The notes under the pieces: model-generated
The model's database searches: none
Told to the model about the DNA's origin: nothing
Seen by the model: only the letters and a program-made list of their open reading frames with translations
Made by a program: the position numbers and the translations under genes
Origin: Zetaproteobacteria bacterium CG_4_9_14_3_um_filter_54_145
GTDB lineage: Bacteria; Pseudomonadota; Zetaproteobacteria; Mariprofundales; Mariprofundaceae
Length of the DNA stretch: 64,000 bases
Assembly: GCA_002791575.1 (NCBI GenBank)
Contig: PFXI01000014.1
Coordinates: 1-64,000 of the forward strand
Reading direction: 5' to 3'
Shown: positions 18,285 to 26,655 of the stretch, piece after piece
How the letters are laid out: every line of letters starts with the position of its first letter
Position numbering within the stretch: the first letter of the stretch is position 1

Positions 18285-19620
18285 GGCTGTGGCGAATCAC
18301 GGTGTGATTTTTGGCCTTGATCCGCTCTGGCTAGCTGTTTCCGTTCTGTTGCTGGTTTATGCCGTTGTCATGATGGAAAAGTTCAATCGCGCCGTTCTGT
18401 CTCTGCTTGGCGCCGGCATGATGATTCTCGGTGGTGTGTTGACACAGCAACAGGCTGTTGCCGGAGTCGATTTCAATACCATCGGCCTGTTAACCGGCAT
18501 GATGGTGATCGTGGCAATTAGCCAGAAGACCGGTATGTTCCAGTATGTTGCTATTCGCGCGGCCAAGGCTGTGAAGGGGAAGCCCTGGGGCGTGCTGGTG
18601 ATGCTGGCAACGGTCACCGCCATCTTCTCGGCCTTTCTGGATAACGTGACCACGGTATTGTTGATTGCGCCGGTGACGCTGCTAATTACCGATGCGCTTG
18701 GCGTGCGTCCCTATCCCTATCTGTTCAGCCAGATTCTGGCCTCCAATATCGGTGGTACGGCTACACTGATTGGTGATCCGCCGAATATCATGATCGGCTC
18801 GGCGGCTCATCTCAGCTTCTACGATTTCCTGGTTAATCTGGCACCTATTATTCCGGTTATTTTTCTGGTGACGATACTGATGATTTGGGTGATATTCGGG
18901 CGGGATCTGAAGGCCAACGAAGAGAACAGGTCGCTGATCATGGCATTCAATGAGAATGAGGCGATCAAGAATGTCGGGCTGCTGAAAAAATGTCTGTTGG
19001 TACTGGTGCTGGTGATTTCCGGATTCACCGTCGCACACCATTTTAATCTGGAGCCGGCATCCATTGCCATGGTCGGTGCTGCGTTGTTGCTGCTGCTGCA
19101 GACATGGGGTGAGCCGCTGAAGGATAAGGACCATGCCTTTGAAGAGATTATGGCGGAAGTGGAGTGGACCACGATCTTCTTTTTTGTCGGTCTGTTTATA
19201 GTTGTGACCGGTGTGGAGCATACAGGTGCGATCACATGGCTGGCCGATAAAACGCTGGCGATGACTGGTGGCGACTTTAATGCCACTGTAGGCGCTATCC
19301 TGTGGATCTCTGCGATAGCATCGGCAATGATTGATAATATCCCGTTTGTGGCAACGATGATTCCGATGATTCATGACATGGGGCCAAGCTTTGGTGGTCC
19401 GGATGCATTACAGCCGCTGTGGTGGGCGCTGGCACTTGGTGCATGTCTGGGTGGCAATGGCTCCCTTATCGGTGCTTCTGCCAACCTGATTGTCGCAGGT
19501 TTTGCGCAGCGGGCCGGTCATCCCATTGCTTTTCTGGTATTTATGAAGCACGCCTTCGTGCTGATGCTTGTTTCTGTTGTCATGGCACATCTGTATATTT
19601 ACCTGCGTTACCTCTCCTGA
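18277..19620 (+). CDS. ArsB/NhaD-type membrane transporter (Na+/H+ antiporter-like)
   Basis: Inner-membrane ion transporter of 447 residues with about eleven hydrophobic segments. It belongs to the ion transporter superfamily that includes NhaD and ArsB: conserved stretches are FSAFLDNVTTVLLIAPVT (about 110-127), SNIGGTATLIGDPPNIMIG (about 151-169), SAIASAMIDNIPFVATMIP and GNGSLIGASANLIVAG. The two half-repeats with internal DN and NIGG/NGSLIG motifs are the NhaD hallmark, so sodium/proton exchange in a marine cell is the favoured role. Arsenite transport cannot be ruled out, but no ars genes are nearby. It overlaps the CBS gene and is followed by lolC. Confidence 0.85.
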   Translation: MHEAVANHGVIFGLDPLWLAVSVLLLVYAVVMMEKFNRAVLSLLGAGMMILGGVLTQQQAVAGVDFNTIGLLTGMMVIVAISQKTGMFQYVAIRAAKAVKGKPWGVLVMLATVTAIFSAFLDNVTTVLLIAPVTLLITDALGVRPYPYLFSQILASNIGGTATLIGDPPNIMIGSAAHLSFYDFLVNLAPIIPVIFLVTILMIWVIFGRDLKANEENRSLIMAFNENEAIKNVGLLKKCLLVLVLVISGFTVAHHFNLEPASIAMVGAALLLLLQTWGEPLKDKDHAFEEIMAEVEWTTIFFFVGLFIVVTGVEHTGAITWLADKTLAMTGGDFNATVGAILWISAIASAMIDNIPFVATMIPMIHDMGPSFGGPDALQPLWWALALGACLGGNGSLIGASANLIVAGFAQRAGHPIAFLVFMKHAFVLMLVSVVMAHLYIYLRYLS

Positions 19621-19663
19621 TGAGGTTGTTTTTGACTGATTTACTGGACGGGGTACCAACGCT

Positions 19664-20914
19664 TTGAGGCAACCTATTTTTAAACCTTATGAATGGATGC
19701 TGGCCAGACGCTACCTGCGCTCCAGCCGCAGTGAGCGTTTTGTCTCGCTGATCAGCTGGAGTTCGGGCATCGGTATTGCGATCGGTGTCATGACGCTGAT
19801 CGTGGTGCTTTCCGTGATGAATGGCGCTGCTGTCGAGATCAGGGATAAAATACTCGGTTTTTCCTCGCATGTGGATATTCAGGGGCCGGGTGAATCCCTG
19901 CATGACTGGCAGAGCTGGGTGGATACGGCCGGTAGTCTGGAGGGGGTGGTGCGCGCGGCTCCCTATGTGTCCGCACAGGTGTTGGCTTCAGCCGGTTCAC
20001 GTGCCGTGGGAGCCATGCTCAAGGGAGTGGATGTCGCGGACAGTGACGAAATTGCCGACCATATTGTGCAGGGGCGCTTTATCAATGCCGAAGGGTCGCC
20101 ATTTCAGGTGGTTCTGGGTAAGGATCTGGCACGCAAACTGGGTCTGCAGGTCGGTGACAAGGTGCGTCTGATGTCGCCGTCCGGCGGTATCAGCCCGTCC
20201 GGCGCCACGCCGCGTATGCGCGCCTTTGATCTGGTGGGTATCTTTGATTCCGGTTTTTATGAGTACGATATCGGTATGATTGTCACACCGCTGACAGCGG
20301 TGCAGCGACTCAACCGCATGGGTGACGGTATTACCGGCATCGAGGTGTTTATCCGTGATAAGGATCAGGCTTCAGCGGTGGCTGCGCTGGCGCGTGAGCA
20401 ATTGCCGCCCGGCGCATGGGTAACCGACTGGCAGCACCGGCACCGCTCGTTCTTTCGTGCGTTGAAGACGGAGCGTGTAGCCATGGGGATCATCCTGTCG
20501 CTGATTGTCATGGTGGCTGTATTCAATATGGTGGCATCACTGGTGATGGTGGTGATGGAACGTCGAAAGGAGATCGCCATCCTGAAGACCGTGGGGGCAA
20601 CCCATGCATCCGTGATGCGTGTGTTTCTGCTGATGGGCTGTCTGCTTAGCGGTATCGGTACAATGCTGGGAGCGACGCTTGGCCTGCTGCTTTCATGGAA
20701 GCTCAGCGATATGCTGGCATGGGTGGAGGGGGTGACCGGCGTGCAGTTTATGTCTTCGGATGTCTACTTTATCGATCATGTGCCGTCCGTTATTGATCCG
20801 GTTGCCGTAACCATGATTATCGTAGCCAGTCTGCTGATGGGTTTGCTGGCCACATTTTATCCGGCCTGGCGTGCGGCCAGTGTGCCGCCGGCCGAGGCAT
20901 TGCGCTATGAGTGA
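19664..20914 (+). CDS. lolC: Lipoprotein-releasing ABC transporter permease LolC/LolE
   Basis: Inner-membrane permease of the Lol system that extracts mature lipoproteins for LolA. Length 416 residues: TM1 near 28-50 (GIGIAIGVMTLIVVLSVMN), a large periplasmic domain (about 55-265), then an FtsX-type domain with three TM segments (about 275-400). The start appears to be TTG at 19664, since homologues begin a few residues before the FxxxRYLR segment; an ATG 11 codons later is the alternative. Only one permease gene is present before lolD, as in organisms with a single LolF/LolCE-type permease. lolD overlaps by eight bases. Confidence 0.92.
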   Translation: MRQPIFKPYEWMLARRYLRSSRSERFVSLISWSSGIGIAIGVMTLIVVLSVMNGAAVEIRDKILGFSSHVDIQGPGESLHDWQSWVDTAGSLEGVVRAAPYVSAQVLASAGSRAVGAMLKGVDVADSDEIADHIVQGRFINAEGSPFQVVLGKDLARKLGLQVGDKVRLMSPSGGISPSGATPRMRAFDLVGIFDSGFYEYDIGMIVTPLTAVQRLNRMGDGITGIEVFIRDKDQASAVAALAREQLPPGAWVTDWQHRHRSFFRALKTERVAMGIILSLIVMVAVFNMVASLVMVVMERRKEIAILKTVGATHASVMRVFLLMGCLLSGIGTMLGATLGLLLSWKLSDMLAWVEGVTGVQFMSSDVYFIDHVPSVIDPVAVTMIIVASLLMGLLATFYPAWRAASVPPAEALRYE

Positions 20915-21617
20915 AGCAGCATTGGAGAAGCAGCGTGCAGGCGACTACCTGTTTGAAGTGATTGACCTGCATAAGGGGTTTTCCGCACCGGCTGGTGAGT
21001 TGCATATCTTGCGGGGGCTGGCCTTTGAGTTGGCCGAAGGTGAATTTCTTGCCGTGGTGGGTGAGTCGGGCTCCGGCAAGTCCACCATGTTGCAGATATT
21101 GGGTACCCTTGATCGACAGGATAGCGGTGAAATGTGGCTGGACGGGGAAGCGATTCAGTCGTTGAGCAGTACCAGACAGGCGCAGTTGCGCAATGAGAAG
21201 ATCGGTTTTGTTTATCAGGCGCATCACCTGATTCCCGAGTTGACGGCGCTGGAAAATGTAGCGCTGCCGTTGTTGGTGCAGGGTTTGTCGGTGAAAGATG
21301 CGCAGTTGCGTGCCAGTGCGCTGTTGACACGTCTGGGCTTGGGGGCGCGCGAAAAACATGAGCCAGCGCGGCTTTCGGGCGGAGAAGCGCAGCGGGTCGC
21401 TGTTGCCAGGGCGCTGGTGACAAAGCCGCGCCTGCTGCTGGCTGATGAGCCGACAGGAAACCTGGATGAGCATACGGCAATGGAAGTCTTTGAACTGTTA
21501 CAGGGCTTGTGCAGGGAAGAGCGTGCCGCTGTCGTGATGGTGACGCATAGTATAGCGCTTGCCAGCCGCTGCGACAGGATATTATACCTGCATGACGGCC
21601 GGCTCGTGACGCGCTGA
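20907..21617 (+). CDS. lolD: Lipoprotein-releasing ABC transporter ATPase LolD
   Basis: ATPase partner of the LolC/E permease, on the cytosolic face. It has 236 residues with Walker A GESGSGKST, signature LSGGEAQRVAVARAL, Walker B LLLADEPTGNLD and the H-loop VMVTHS. The start at 20907 (ATGAGTGA) overlaps the permease stop, so the two are translationally coupled; upstream in-frame codons would extend into lolC and are unlikely. Confidence 0.95.
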   Translation: MSEAALEKQRAGDYLFEVIDLHKGFSAPAGELHILRGLAFELAEGEFLAVVGESGSGKSTMLQILGTLDRQDSGEMWLDGEAIQSLSSTRQAQLRNEKIGFVYQAHHLIPELTALENVALPLLVQGLSVKDAQLRASALLTRLGLGAREKHEPARLSGGEAQRVAVARALVTKPRLLLADEPTGNLDEHTAMEVFELLQGLCREERAAVVMVTHSIALASRCDRILYLHDGRLVTR

Positions 21618-21773
21618 CGCTGTCATTGTCAGCCGTTCAACCATAGTAAAAACACCATATTTTAAAAAACCTTTGACAGATTAACAGGTTCTATTACTCT
21701 TCATAAGTTGTTTCTAGCGAGTGTCGATGGCGGCTTGTTTTAGCCATGTCCGACAGGCAACAGGTGAGGGGAT

Positions 21774-22058
21774 GTGACGAAAGCTGAAATTGCCAGAATC
21801 GTGCATGAACGTGTTGGGCTGACCAAAAAGGAATCGGCGGAGATCGTTGAGTCCGTTCTCAATGTCATTCGTGATTCACTCGAACAGGGCGAAAATGTAA
21901 AACTCTCAGGGTTTGGCCACTTTATGGTGCGTGAAAAACATGCCCGTCGGGGTCGTAACCCCAAGACCGGTACCGACATTACTATTGAGCCGCGCTCGGT
22001 GGTGACCTTCCGTGCCAGCCCGTTGTTGAAAGAAAAACTGGCCGGGGTGGATGAATGA
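21774..22058 (+). CDS. ihfA: Integration host factor alpha subunit
   Basis: DNA-bending nucleoid protein of 94 residues, half of the IHF heterodimer. Conserved HU/IHF features are the N-terminal helices (MTKAEIARIVHERVGLTKKES), VKLSGFGHF and the DNA-binding arm RRGRNPKTGTDITIEPRSVVTF with the intercalating Pro. The start is GTG after GAGGGG. Its stop overlaps the MerR-type gene start (ATGA), a widely conserved pair. Confidence 0.93.
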   Translation: MTKAEIARIVHERVGLTKKESAEIVESVLNVIRDSLEQGENVKLSGFGHFMVREKHARRGRNPKTGTDITIEPRSVVTFRASPLLKEKLAGVDE

Positions 22059-22426
22059 ATCCTGAGCAGGCGCTGACTAAAGCCGGACTGGATGTGCCGC
22101 TGCTGCCGGACAAGCTGTTTTTCTCGATCCGGGAAGTCAGTGATGTCTGCGGTGTTGAGCCACATGTATTGCGTTACTGGGAAACTGAATTCAAACATAT
22201 CAAGCCGGTTAAGCGCACGGGTAACCGTCGTTTTTACCGTCACCGTGATGTCTATGCTGTCCTGCAAATCAAGCATCTGCTCTATGATCTGAACTTCACC
22301 ATCCGCGGAGCCAAGAAGCGTATGCAGAATGGTGATCTGGAAGATATAGTCGAACAAAAAGACTCCCTGACCACGCTGACGCAAATCAGGCAGGAATTGA
22401 AAGATATCCTCAGTCTGCTCGACTGA
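22055..22426 (+). CDS. MerR-family transcriptional regulator
   Basis: A protein of 123 residues with an N-terminal MerR winged helix (about 22-90; FFSIREVSDVCGVEPHVLRYWETEF then NRRFYRHRDV) and a short C-terminal coiled region. It lacks effector-binding cysteines, so it is the HTH-only type commonly encoded after ihfA. Its target is unknown. A terminator follows at 22493. Confidence 0.9.
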   Translation: MNPEQALTKAGLDVPLLPDKLFFSIREVSDVCGVEPHVLRYWETEFKHIKPVKRTGNRRFYRHRDVYAVLQIKHLLYDLNFTIRGAKKRMQNGDLEDIVEQKDSLTTLTQIRQELKDILSLLD

Positions 22427-22492
22427 TCAGCGACTACAGTTTGATGATGCGTGGCAACGGCACGACTCCCGTGATGGCAGGCATGACTAATG

Positions 22493-22517
22493 TACCGCCA
22501 TGCACGGTATTTTTTTT
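22493..22517 (+). terminator. Terminator of ihfA-merR
   Basis: TACCG (22493-22497) and CGGTA (22505-22509) with a 7-base loop, followed by eight Ts. Confidence 0.65.
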
Positions 22518-22522
22518 CGGGC

Positions 22523-22550
22523 TTACATTCCGGTATCTTTTACGTAAGAT
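22523..22550 (+). promoter_or_regulatory. Promoter of tRNA-Pro
   Basis: TTACAT (22523-22528), a 16-base spacer and TAAGAT (22545-22550), then a GC-rich discriminator (GCCGCGCCC) typical of stable RNA promoters, ending 16 bases before the mature tRNA. Confidence 0.6.
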
Positions 22551-22566
22551 GCCGCGCCCAACAGAT

Positions 22567-22643
22567 CGGGACGTAGCGCAGTCTGGTAGCGCACACGGCT
22601 GGGGGCCGTGTGGTCGGAGGTTCGAATCCTCTCGTCCCGACCA
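22567..22643 (+). tRNA. tRNA-Pro (anticodon GGG)
   Basis: A 77-nt cloverleaf. Acceptor arms CGGGACG/CGTCCCG, D arm TAGCGCAGTCTGGTAGCGC, anticodon arm CACGG-CTGGGGG-CCGTG with anticodon GGG (reads CCC/CCU), T arm with GGTTCGAATCC, and an encoded CCA end. Confidence 0.97.
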
Positions 22644-22700
22644 TTTTTTTAGACAGAAGCTGCACTGCCAGTTTCTGTCAAAAGCATAAGTGTTGTAATT

Positions 22701-23369
22701 GTGACCAGTATAACCGGAAACACTTATGCAAGCCCGACGCTTGATCGGCCGCGTCAGCGCATGGTTAATGAGCAACTGATGGTGCGCGGTATTCGTGATG
22801 AAAGGGTGCTGGCTGCCATGCTGTCTGTGCCGCGCCACCTGTTTGTGGATTCGGCCCTTGCGTCGCGCGCCTATCATGATTGCGCCCTGCCAATCGGTTG
22901 TGGCCAGACTATTTCCCAACCATATATGGTTGCCCGCATGACCGAACTGCTTGCATTGAAAGAGACGGATCGTGTGCTGGAGATCGGTACCGGCTGCGGT
23001 TATCAGACAGCGGTACTTTCCCGTATCTGTCGCAGGGTTTACAGTATTGAACGCATAGAGGCTCTGCATAACCGGGCCAGGCAGAACCTGCGTGCCGCCC
23101 GGCATGCCAATGTTATGCTCAAATGTGGTGATGGCTTGCTGGGTTGGGAAGAATATGCACCCTATGATGCAATCATTGTCACTGCCGGCGGGTTTGCCTC
23201 CGATGTATGGTTGCAGCAATTGAAACCGGGTGGTGTGCTGTTGTTGCCGGAAGGCGAGGGGGGCAATCATCGACTGGTCAGGCGTCGCAAGCTGGGACGT
23301 GGCTGGTCTGAGGAATATTTTGATGCATGTACATTTGTGCCCTTGCTGGAAGGAGTAAATCATCTCTGA
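22701..23369 (+). CDS. pcm: Protein-L-isoaspartate O-methyltransferase
   Basis: Repairs isoaspartyl damage in proteins with S-adenosylmethionine in the cytosol. It has 222 residues; the SAM motif is VLEIGTGCGYQTAVLS (about 94-109), preceded by the substrate loop CGQTISQPYMVARM and followed by YDAIIVTAGG and LKPGGVLLLPEG. The start is GTG at 22701. It is the first gene of pcm-yqaA-nlpD-rpoS, a conserved stationary-phase cluster. Confidence 0.95.
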   Translation: MTSITGNTYASPTLDRPRQRMVNEQLMVRGIRDERVLAAMLSVPRHLFVDSALASRAYHDCALPIGCGQTISQPYMVARMTELLALKETDRVLEIGTGCGYQTAVLSRICRRVYSIERIEALHNRARQNLRAARHANVMLKCGDGLLGWEEYAPYDAIIVTAGGFASDVWLQQLKPGGVLLLPEGEGGNHRLVRRRKLGRGWSEEYFDACTFVPLLEGVNHL

Positions 23370-23397
23370 GCCTGTTTCTGCTGCTGTAGTTCCTGTT

Positions 23398-23985
23398 GTG
23401 AAACGCTCGTGGTTGCGGCGCAGTTATGACTGGACGCTGGCCTGGTCAACGCATGCACAGGCCTCATGGGCTCTGTTTATCATCGCCATGATTGAAGCCA
23501 GTGTGTTTCCTATTCCGCCCGATATTCTGTTGCTGGCGATGGCGCTTGCCCGCCCGCAAAAAGCACTGCGTTTTGCCGCCATTGCCACTGCCGGTTCAGT
23601 GATCGGGGCGATGATCGGCTATGGTATTGGCATGTTTCTGTTCGCTGCCATCGCCCAGCCACTGCTCGAGTTTTATCATGCGCTGGATCGTTTTGCAGAA
23701 GTGCAGCAGCTGTTTGCTGAATATGGTGTTGCTATTGTCCTGATTGCAGGATTTTCGCCTATTCCGTTCAAGATTATTACTATCGCCGCAGGCGCTTTCG
23801 GCCTCTCCTTTCCGCTGTTTATTGCTGCAGCACTGCTCTCCAGAGGGGCACGTTTTTACCTTGAGGGGGCGCTGTTACGCTGGGGTGGTGAATCACTGCG
23901 GCAACTGGTTGAACGGCATTTTGAATGGCTCACCGTGGCTGTGGTTGTAGCCGTGGTTGGAGGGTTTGCCCTGCTGTGGCTGTAG
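23398..23985 (+). CDS. yqaA: DedA/YqaA-family membrane protein
   Basis: Inner-membrane protein of 195 residues with about four hydrophobic segments. It shows the VTT/DedA signature: an N-terminal FPIPPDILLLAMALARP with the acidic residue in the reentrant region, and the later AGFSPIPFKIITIAAGAF. Family members act in lipid flipping or membrane homeostasis; the precise role is unknown. The start is GTG. The nlpD gene starts within its last codons. Confidence 0.87.
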   Translation: MKRSWLRRSYDWTLAWSTHAQASWALFIIAMIEASVFPIPPDILLLAMALARPQKALRFAAIATAGSVIGAMIGYGIGMFLFAAIAQPLLEFYHALDRFAEVQQLFAEYGVAIVLIAGFSPIPFKIITIAAGAFGLSFPLFIAAALLSRGARFYLEGALLRWGGESLRQLVERHFEWLTVAVVVAVVGGFALLWL

Positions 23986-24761
23986 CCGCCCGCTTTCTTA
24001 TGCTGCTGATGGCGCTGTCACTATCGGCCTGCTACAGCACCAGTGTGCATAAAACGGCGACATCCCGGGCTACATCAACATCGCAAAACAAGCTGCAAAC
24101 CTATTATGTGCGGGCCAATGACACACTTTACAGTATTGGCAAGCGCTTTGGCGTGGACTATCTCGCCATCGCCAAGCGAAATCACCTGCGTGCGCCTTAT
24201 CATATCTATGTCGGCCAACAGCTCTATATCAATCGTACGGCTCCCGGAGATGCGCATCGCCCGGTAAGCAGGACAATCAGCCGGGCTGCCACTTCAGCAC
24301 CTGTGGTATCACGTAGCAGGGTGGTGAAAAAAAAGCCCGTGAAGCGGGCGTCGAAGAGTCGCACCAGTCATCCCAGGGCTGCAACAAGCACGAAGCTGTT
24401 ATGGCCGGTCAAGGGGGTGCTGACCAGTCGCTTCGGTCATCGCGGCAGCCGTATGCATGATGGTATTGATATCGGAGCACCGGATGGTACGGCTGTGCAT
24501 GCGGCAGCCAGTGGTGTCGTTGTCTATTCAGATTCCCGCCTCTCCGGCTATGGCAAGTTGATTATTATTCGCCATGGCAGAAACCTGTTTACCGCTTATG
24601 CGCATAACCAGCGTAATCTGGTGCGCAAGGGCGCAAAGGTGCGTGTCGGTGATGTGATTGCGCGCGTCGGCCATACAGGCAGGGCAAGTGGCCCGCATCT
24701 GCATTTTGAGGTGCGGCAGGGCAGCACGCCGGTAGACCCTCTTGCCTATTTACCTCGCTGA
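23976..24761 (+). CDS. nlpD: LysM and M23 peptidase lipoprotein, NlpD-like
   Basis: Envelope lipoprotein of about 261 residues. A short signal peptide ends in lipobox LSAC, then a LysM peptidoglycan-binding domain (about 38-80; YYVRANDTLYSIGKRFG), a basic Ser/Lys-rich linker, and a C-terminal LytM (M23) domain. All metal and catalytic residues look present: HDGID, AYAHN and HLHFE. E. coli NlpD is degenerate there and only activates amidase, so this one may itself cut peptidoglycan. I chose the GTG at 23976 because it gives a normal signal peptide; an ATG at 24000 is the alternative. It overlaps the yqaA end. Confidence 0.88.
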   Translation: MAVAARFLMLLMALSLSACYSTSVHKTATSRATSTSQNKLQTYYVRANDTLYSIGKRFGVDYLAIAKRNHLRAPYHIYVGQQLYINRTAPGDAHRPVSRTISRAATSAPVVSRSRVVKKKPVKRASKSRTSHPRAATSTKLLWPVKGVLTSRFGHRGSRMHDGIDIGAPDGTAVHAAASGVVVYSDSRLSGYGKLIIIRHGRNLFTAYAHNQRNLVRKGAKVRVGDVIARVGHTGRASGPHLHFEVRQGSTPVDPLAYLPR

Positions 24762-24847
24762 GTAGTTATTACACAATGGCGGCTTGATGATTACCTCTTT
24801 CTGTTTATCCGGCATATTGCTGTGGGCCTGTGAGTAAAGGCCTCAGT

Positions 24848-25675
24848 ATGGAGTCGATGTCTATTTATATGCGCGAGATTTCGCGCTATGAGTTGCTGAC
24901 TGCTGCAGATGAAGTTGAGTTGTCTAAGCGCATTGCCGCCGGTGATGAGGAGGCGCGCCATTATATGGTGCAGGCCAACTTGCGACTGGTGGTCAAGGTT
25001 TCCCGCCGTTATATGAATCGCGGTGTGGCACTTGCGGATCTTATCGAAGAGGGGAACCTGGGGTTGATTCGGGCAGTGGAGAAATTCGATGCCTCCCATG
25101 GCTGCCGGTTTTCAACCTATGCTACCTGGTGGATTCGTCAGGCCGTTGAGCGCGCCATTATGAATCAGGCACGTACGATTCGGGTGCCGGTACATGTAGG
25201 TAAGGAATATAATGGCCTGATCAAGCACGCCAATCGTTTGCGATCATTACTCGGGCGTGAGCCGGATGCGACCGAACTTGCTGAGTCCATGGGTGTTTCG
25301 GCCGGACATGTGCAGGATTTGATGGGTACGGCCCTGCATACGGAGAGCGCCGATGTGGCGCTGCATGATGATGGCGACTTCACGTTGTATGATGTGACGG
25401 CAGACGACACCTCGGAATCGCCAGGTGATCATATGCAGACGATGTTGCGTAACGAGATGTTGCAGGTCTGGATGGATAAGCTGGATAAAAAGGAACGGGA
25501 AGTGGTTTACCTGCGTTACGGGCTTGGTGTGGGTGGTGAGCCGTGGACGCTGGAGATGATCGGTGAGCAGATGGGTGTTACACGTGAACGCATCCGCCAG
25601 ATTCAGGTGCAGGCTTTGCAGAAATTGCGACGGATAGTGAGCCAGGAAAATATTGATTTTGAGGAGATACTTTGA
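24848..25675 (+). CDS. rpoS: RNA polymerase sigma factor RpoS-like
   Basis: A sigma-70 family stationary-phase/general stress sigma factor, 275 residues. Region 1.2 begins SIYMREISRYELLTAADEVELSKRI; region 2 (NLRLVVKVSRRYMNRGVALADLIEEGNLGLIRAVEKFD, then FSTYATWWIRQAVERAI); region 3; region 4 (GEPWTLEMIGEQMGVTRERIRQIQVQALQKLR). It lacks the long region 1.1 of RpoD, and its position after nlpD supports RpoS. The ATG at 24848 has AAGG seven bases upstream; a GTG at 24830 is possible. The stop overlaps apt as TGATG. Confidence 0.92.
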   Translation: MESMSIYMREISRYELLTAADEVELSKRIAAGDEEARHYMVQANLRLVVKVSRRYMNRGVALADLIEEGNLGLIRAVEKFDASHGCRFSTYATWWIRQAVERAIMNQARTIRVPVHVGKEYNGLIKHANRLRSLLGREPDATELAESMGVSAGHVQDLMGTALHTESADVALHDDGDFTLYDVTADDTSESPGDHMQTMLRNEMLQVWMDKLDKKEREVVYLRYGLGVGGEPWTLEMIGEQMGVTRERIRQIQVQALQKLRRIVSQENIDFEEIL

Positions 25676-26202
25676 TGTCGACTTGTAGCAGGCCATGGCA
25701 GGATTATATCCGTGATGTGCCCGACTTTCCCAGGCCGGGCATTGTATTCAAGGATATTACGCCGCTGGTAGGAAACGGTGAGGCATTTTCCGCTGTGATA
25801 TCAGAGATGGCGGCACTTATCGGTCCCGATGTTGATGCCATTGTCGGCATTGAAGCGCGTGGTTTTATCTTTGGTGCAGCGCTGGCACAAAAGCTGGGCC
25901 TTGGTCTGGTTACCGTGCGCAAGCCGGGCAAGCTGCCGGCTGATGTGCATTGCATTGAATATGAGTTGGAGTACGGCTTTGATCGTCTGGAGATCCACCG
26001 CGATGCGTTGAGTGTCGGTCACCGGGTAGTCATTGTCGATGATCTGTTGGCAACCGGTGGTACGGCGGCTGCGACCGTCAAGCTGATCGAGCAGCTGGGA
26101 GCCATCGTGGATGGCTGCCTGTTTGCCATAGAACTGGATTTTCTGCATGGTCGTTCGGCCTTGTCGGGAACCGCGGTAAAGAGCCTGCTGCATTATGCGT
26201 AA
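25675..26202 (+). CDS. apt: Adenine phosphoribosyltransferase
   Basis: Makes AMP from adenine and PRPP in purine salvage. It has 175 residues with YIRDVPDFPRPGIVFKDITPL near the N terminus, the substrate motif GIEARGFIFG and the PRPP loop VVIVDDLLATGGTAAA (about 117-132). Start ATG 25675 shares bases with the rpoS stop, with GAGGAGA upstream. It is the last gene of the pcm-rpoS-apt run. Confidence 0.95.
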   Translation: MSTCSRPWQDYIRDVPDFPRPGIVFKDITPLVGNGEAFSAVISEMAALIGPDVDAIVGIEARGFIFGAALAQKLGLGLVTVRKPGKLPADVHCIEYELEYGFDRLEIHRDALSVGHRVVIVDDLLATGGTAAATVKLIEQLGAIVDGCLFAIELDFLHGRSALSGTAVKSLLHYA

Positions 26203-26448
26203 CACGCCAGTACCTCTGCGGCTTGAGCAGAGTCAGTCGGGATATATGGCTAGGTAAAAAAAAGGGCTATTTCACCGTGCACAGTGCGGTCAATGCCGCT
26301 ATGCTTCGAGGCCTCTGGAAAGATAGGCTTTCCAGCTGCGGTGCGCAAAGGCAAAAGTGTGCCGAACGATTCAATCGACCCATGCGTGGGTCACACGGAA
26401 GCCTGATATCATAAGGCTTCCTCTGGAAATGCTTATGCGTTTTCACCC
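26203..26448. other. Intergenic region with several stem-loops, possible structured RNA
   Basis: There is no gene between apt and tRNA-Arg. Perfect stems occur in series: CTGGAAAG/CTTTCCAG (26315-26335), GGCA/TGCC (26351-26364), GACCCA/TGGGTC with loop TGCG (26377-26392) and GGAAGCCT/AGGCTTCC (26397-26421). AGGCTTTCC (26325-26333) is also nearly complementary to GGAAGCCT (26397-26404), allowing alternative pairing. No known RNA family core is recognised. Confidence 0.35.
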
Positions 26449-26525
26449 GCCCTCGTAGCTCAGATGGATAGAGCGGCCGCCTCCTAAGCGGCAGGCCATG
26501 CGTTCGAATCGCGTCGAGGGCACCA
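26449..26525 (+). tRNA. tRNA-Arg (anticodon CCT)
   Basis: A 77-nt cloverleaf. Acceptor arms GCCCTCG/CGAGGGC, D arm TAGCTCAGATGGATAGAGC, anticodon arm GCCGC-CTCCTAA-GCGGC with anticodon CCT (reads AGG), T arm GCGTTCGAATCGCGT, and an encoded ACCA end. Confidence 0.97.
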
Positions 26526-26567
26526 GTTATCCGGTAGTTGTGCTTATTGCAGCTGCTGCAGAAGTGA

Positions 26568-26628
26568 AGAAAGGTGGAGCCGCGGTTTACCTTTCTGTGA
26601 TGAAAAGTCGCATGTGAACGGCTTTTCA
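26568..26628 (+). promoter_or_regulatory. Two stem-loops in the gyrA leader
   Basis: AGAAAGGT/ACCTTTCT (26568-26596) and TGAAAAGTCG/CGGCTTTTCA with loop CATGTGAA (26601-26628, one wobble) are consecutive stems ending 27 bases before the gyrA ATG. Neither is followed by a T run, so they are leader structure rather than terminators. Confidence 0.4.
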
Positions 26629-26655
26629 GATGTTTCATGATGAAAGAGGTTGATT

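Noticed and set aside
26240..26425. 6S or SRP RNA
   Set aside because: It lacks the SRP GGAAG-AGCAG core and the single long bulged duplex of 6S; kept only as an unclassified structured region.
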